64,000 nucleotides of DNA, taken from positions 1 to 64,000 of the forward strand of contig NZ_JAQZAJ010000003.1 of assembly GCF_028737195.1 (NCBI RefSeq). Direction: 5' to 3'. This document shows positions 63,355 through 64,000 of this stretch, one piece after another; the first letter of the stretch is position 1, and each line of letters begins with the position of its first letter. Made by a program: the position numbers and the translations under genes. This stretch comes from Pseudovibrio exalbescens (GTDB lineage: Bacteria > Pseudomonadota > Alphaproteobacteria > Rhizobiales > Stappiaceae). The notes below the pieces were generated by a model, which saw nothing but the letters and a program-made list of their open reading frames with translations, had not been told where the DNA came from and did no database searches.

Positions 63355-64000
63355 GTTTGACAGCAGAGCGCCCCCTCGTATTGGTGGGGGCAGGGAAGAT
63401 GGGCGGAGCCATGCTGGAAGGCTGGCTTCGTCAGGGTATAAAGCCCGAAAGTGTCTGTGTTTTGGATCCGGGTCCTTCTGCTGAAATGCAGGCTTTGCTG
63501 AAACAACATGCAGTGACATGGCATGAGAAGCTTCCGAACGGCTTGAAAGCCGGCGTTCTGCTTCTTGCCATCAAACCGCAGATGATGGCGCAGATCGCGC
63601 CATCTCTTGCCGCGTGCGTAGATGACAAGACCCTTGTTGTTTCCGTTGCCGCAGGCACGCCGGTTTCCTTCTTCGAGAGCGCCTTTGGCCAAGACAGTGC
63701 GGTGGTGCGGGTAATGCCCAATACCCCTGCGCAGGTCAGTCGCGGGATCTCCGGCGGCTACGCAAATGCCAAGGTGAGCGCGCCACAAAAGGCGCTGGTA
63801 AAGCAGCTCATGGAGTCCGTTGGCACATTCGTCTGGGTGGAGACGGAGGAGCAGATCGACTTTGTGACTGCAATCAGCGGTTCTGGTCCTGCCTACGTTT
63901 TCCATATGGCAGAAGCGCTGACGACCGCTGGCGAGCGGCTGGGGCTGGCGCCTGAGGTTGCCGCTCAATTGGCGCGCCAAACGGTATGTGGAGCAGGTGA
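63351..64000 (+). CDS. proC: Pyrroline-5-carboxylate reductase ProC (N-terminal part)
   Basis: The gene runs off the right edge. The first 216 codons encode the Rossmann domain 'VLVGAGKMGGAMLEGWLRQG', 'VLLLAIKPQMMAQI', 'VVRVMPNTPAQVSRGISGGY', and the family motif 'TAISGSGPAYVFHMAEAL'. It makes proline from pyrroline-5-carboxylate with NADPH. Translationally coupled to the YbjN-like gene. Confidence 0.94.
   Translation, partial: MSLTAERPLVLVGAGKMGGAMLEGWLRQGIKPESVCVLDPGPSAEMQALLKQHAVTWHEKLPNGLKAGVLLLAIKPQMMAQIAPSLAACVDDKTLVVSVAAGTPVSFFESAFGQDSAVVRVMPNTPAQVSRGISGGYANAKVSAPQKALVKQLMESVGTFVWVETEEQIDFVTAISGSGPAYVFHMAEALTTAGERLGLAPEVAAQLARQTVCGAG

Overview
The window is chromosomal DNA from a free-living, flagellated, aerobic alphaproteobacterium. 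The evidence is a CtrA/SciP/FlbD cell-cycle and flagellar regulatory set, an Ohr/OhrR pair, a petABC cytochrome bc1 operon, BluB, a class II fumarase, and conserved gene orders that I associate with Hyphomicrobiales (hemF-trmL-petABC-mtnP-apt; rplY-pth-ychF; lgt-MidA-pgeF; ybjN-proC). A marine Stappiaceae/Cohaesibacter-like genome is my guess, not something the sequence proves. I saw no rRNA, insertion sequence, prophage or CRISPR array.

Layout. 1-3.1 kb: the 5' part of an RTX calcium-binding protein running off the left edge, a tRNA-Met(CAT) with its promoter, an NTF2-like protein and mnmA. 3.4-15.2 kb: a flagellar block, fliK-flgD, sciP, then fliF-fliG-fliH-fliN-flbD-flhA. Its regulatory sites can be read: a sigma-54 -24/-12 element before fliK and a perfect CtrA box before fliF. 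The genes therefore suggest a Caulobacter-type cascade, with CtrA driving the fliF operon, FlbD (made by that operon) acting with sigma-54 on fliK-flgD, and SciP restraining CtrA. 15.3-19.6 kb: two GNAT proteins, an unknown tail-anchored protein behind a dense TTAA cluster, a metallophosphoesterase and a Nudix protein. 19.7-26.5 kb (minus strand): a MoxR-DUF58-DUF4159-large membrane protein operon. 26.9-31.1 kb: DUF1285, CoA pyrophosphatase Nudix, DUF6111-like, CCA-adding enzyme and DUF1284 in a tightly overlapping operon, then a Tim44-like protein.

31.2-37.7 kb: an accessory-like stretch of regulators (XRE-2TM fusion, Ohr/OhrR with twin palindromes, TetR with a perfect palindrome), membrane proteins, a class III nucleotide cyclase and an orphan AAA ATPase. 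37.9-41.3 kb: fumC, a tandem array of about 147-149 bp repeats, hemF and trmL. 41.4-44.1 kb: a structured leader-like region with a 26-codon ORF, a small membrane protein and an ABC exporter. 44.5-52.5 kb: petABC, mtnP, a P-loop kinase-like gene, apt, bluB, GNAT and two tandem DeoR-like regulators. 52.6-62.0 kb (mostly minus): ychF, pth, rplY, a TauE/SafE permease, prs, a lipoprotein, an M24 peptidase-like protein, pgeF, a MidA/NDUFAF7-like methyltransferase and lgt. 62.3-64 kb: UbiK-like, YbjN-like and the 5' part of proC.

Metabolic links: MtnP releases adenine, Apt reuses it with PRPP, and Prs makes PRPP. PetABC and FumC belong to aerobic energy metabolism, and HemF supplies haem for the cytochromes. 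The observations I would check first are the fliK sigma-54 site, the CtrA box beside sciP, the TTAA cluster at 16.04 kb, the structured region plus 26-codon ORF at 41.5-41.7 kb, and the repeat array at 39.4-39.8 kb.
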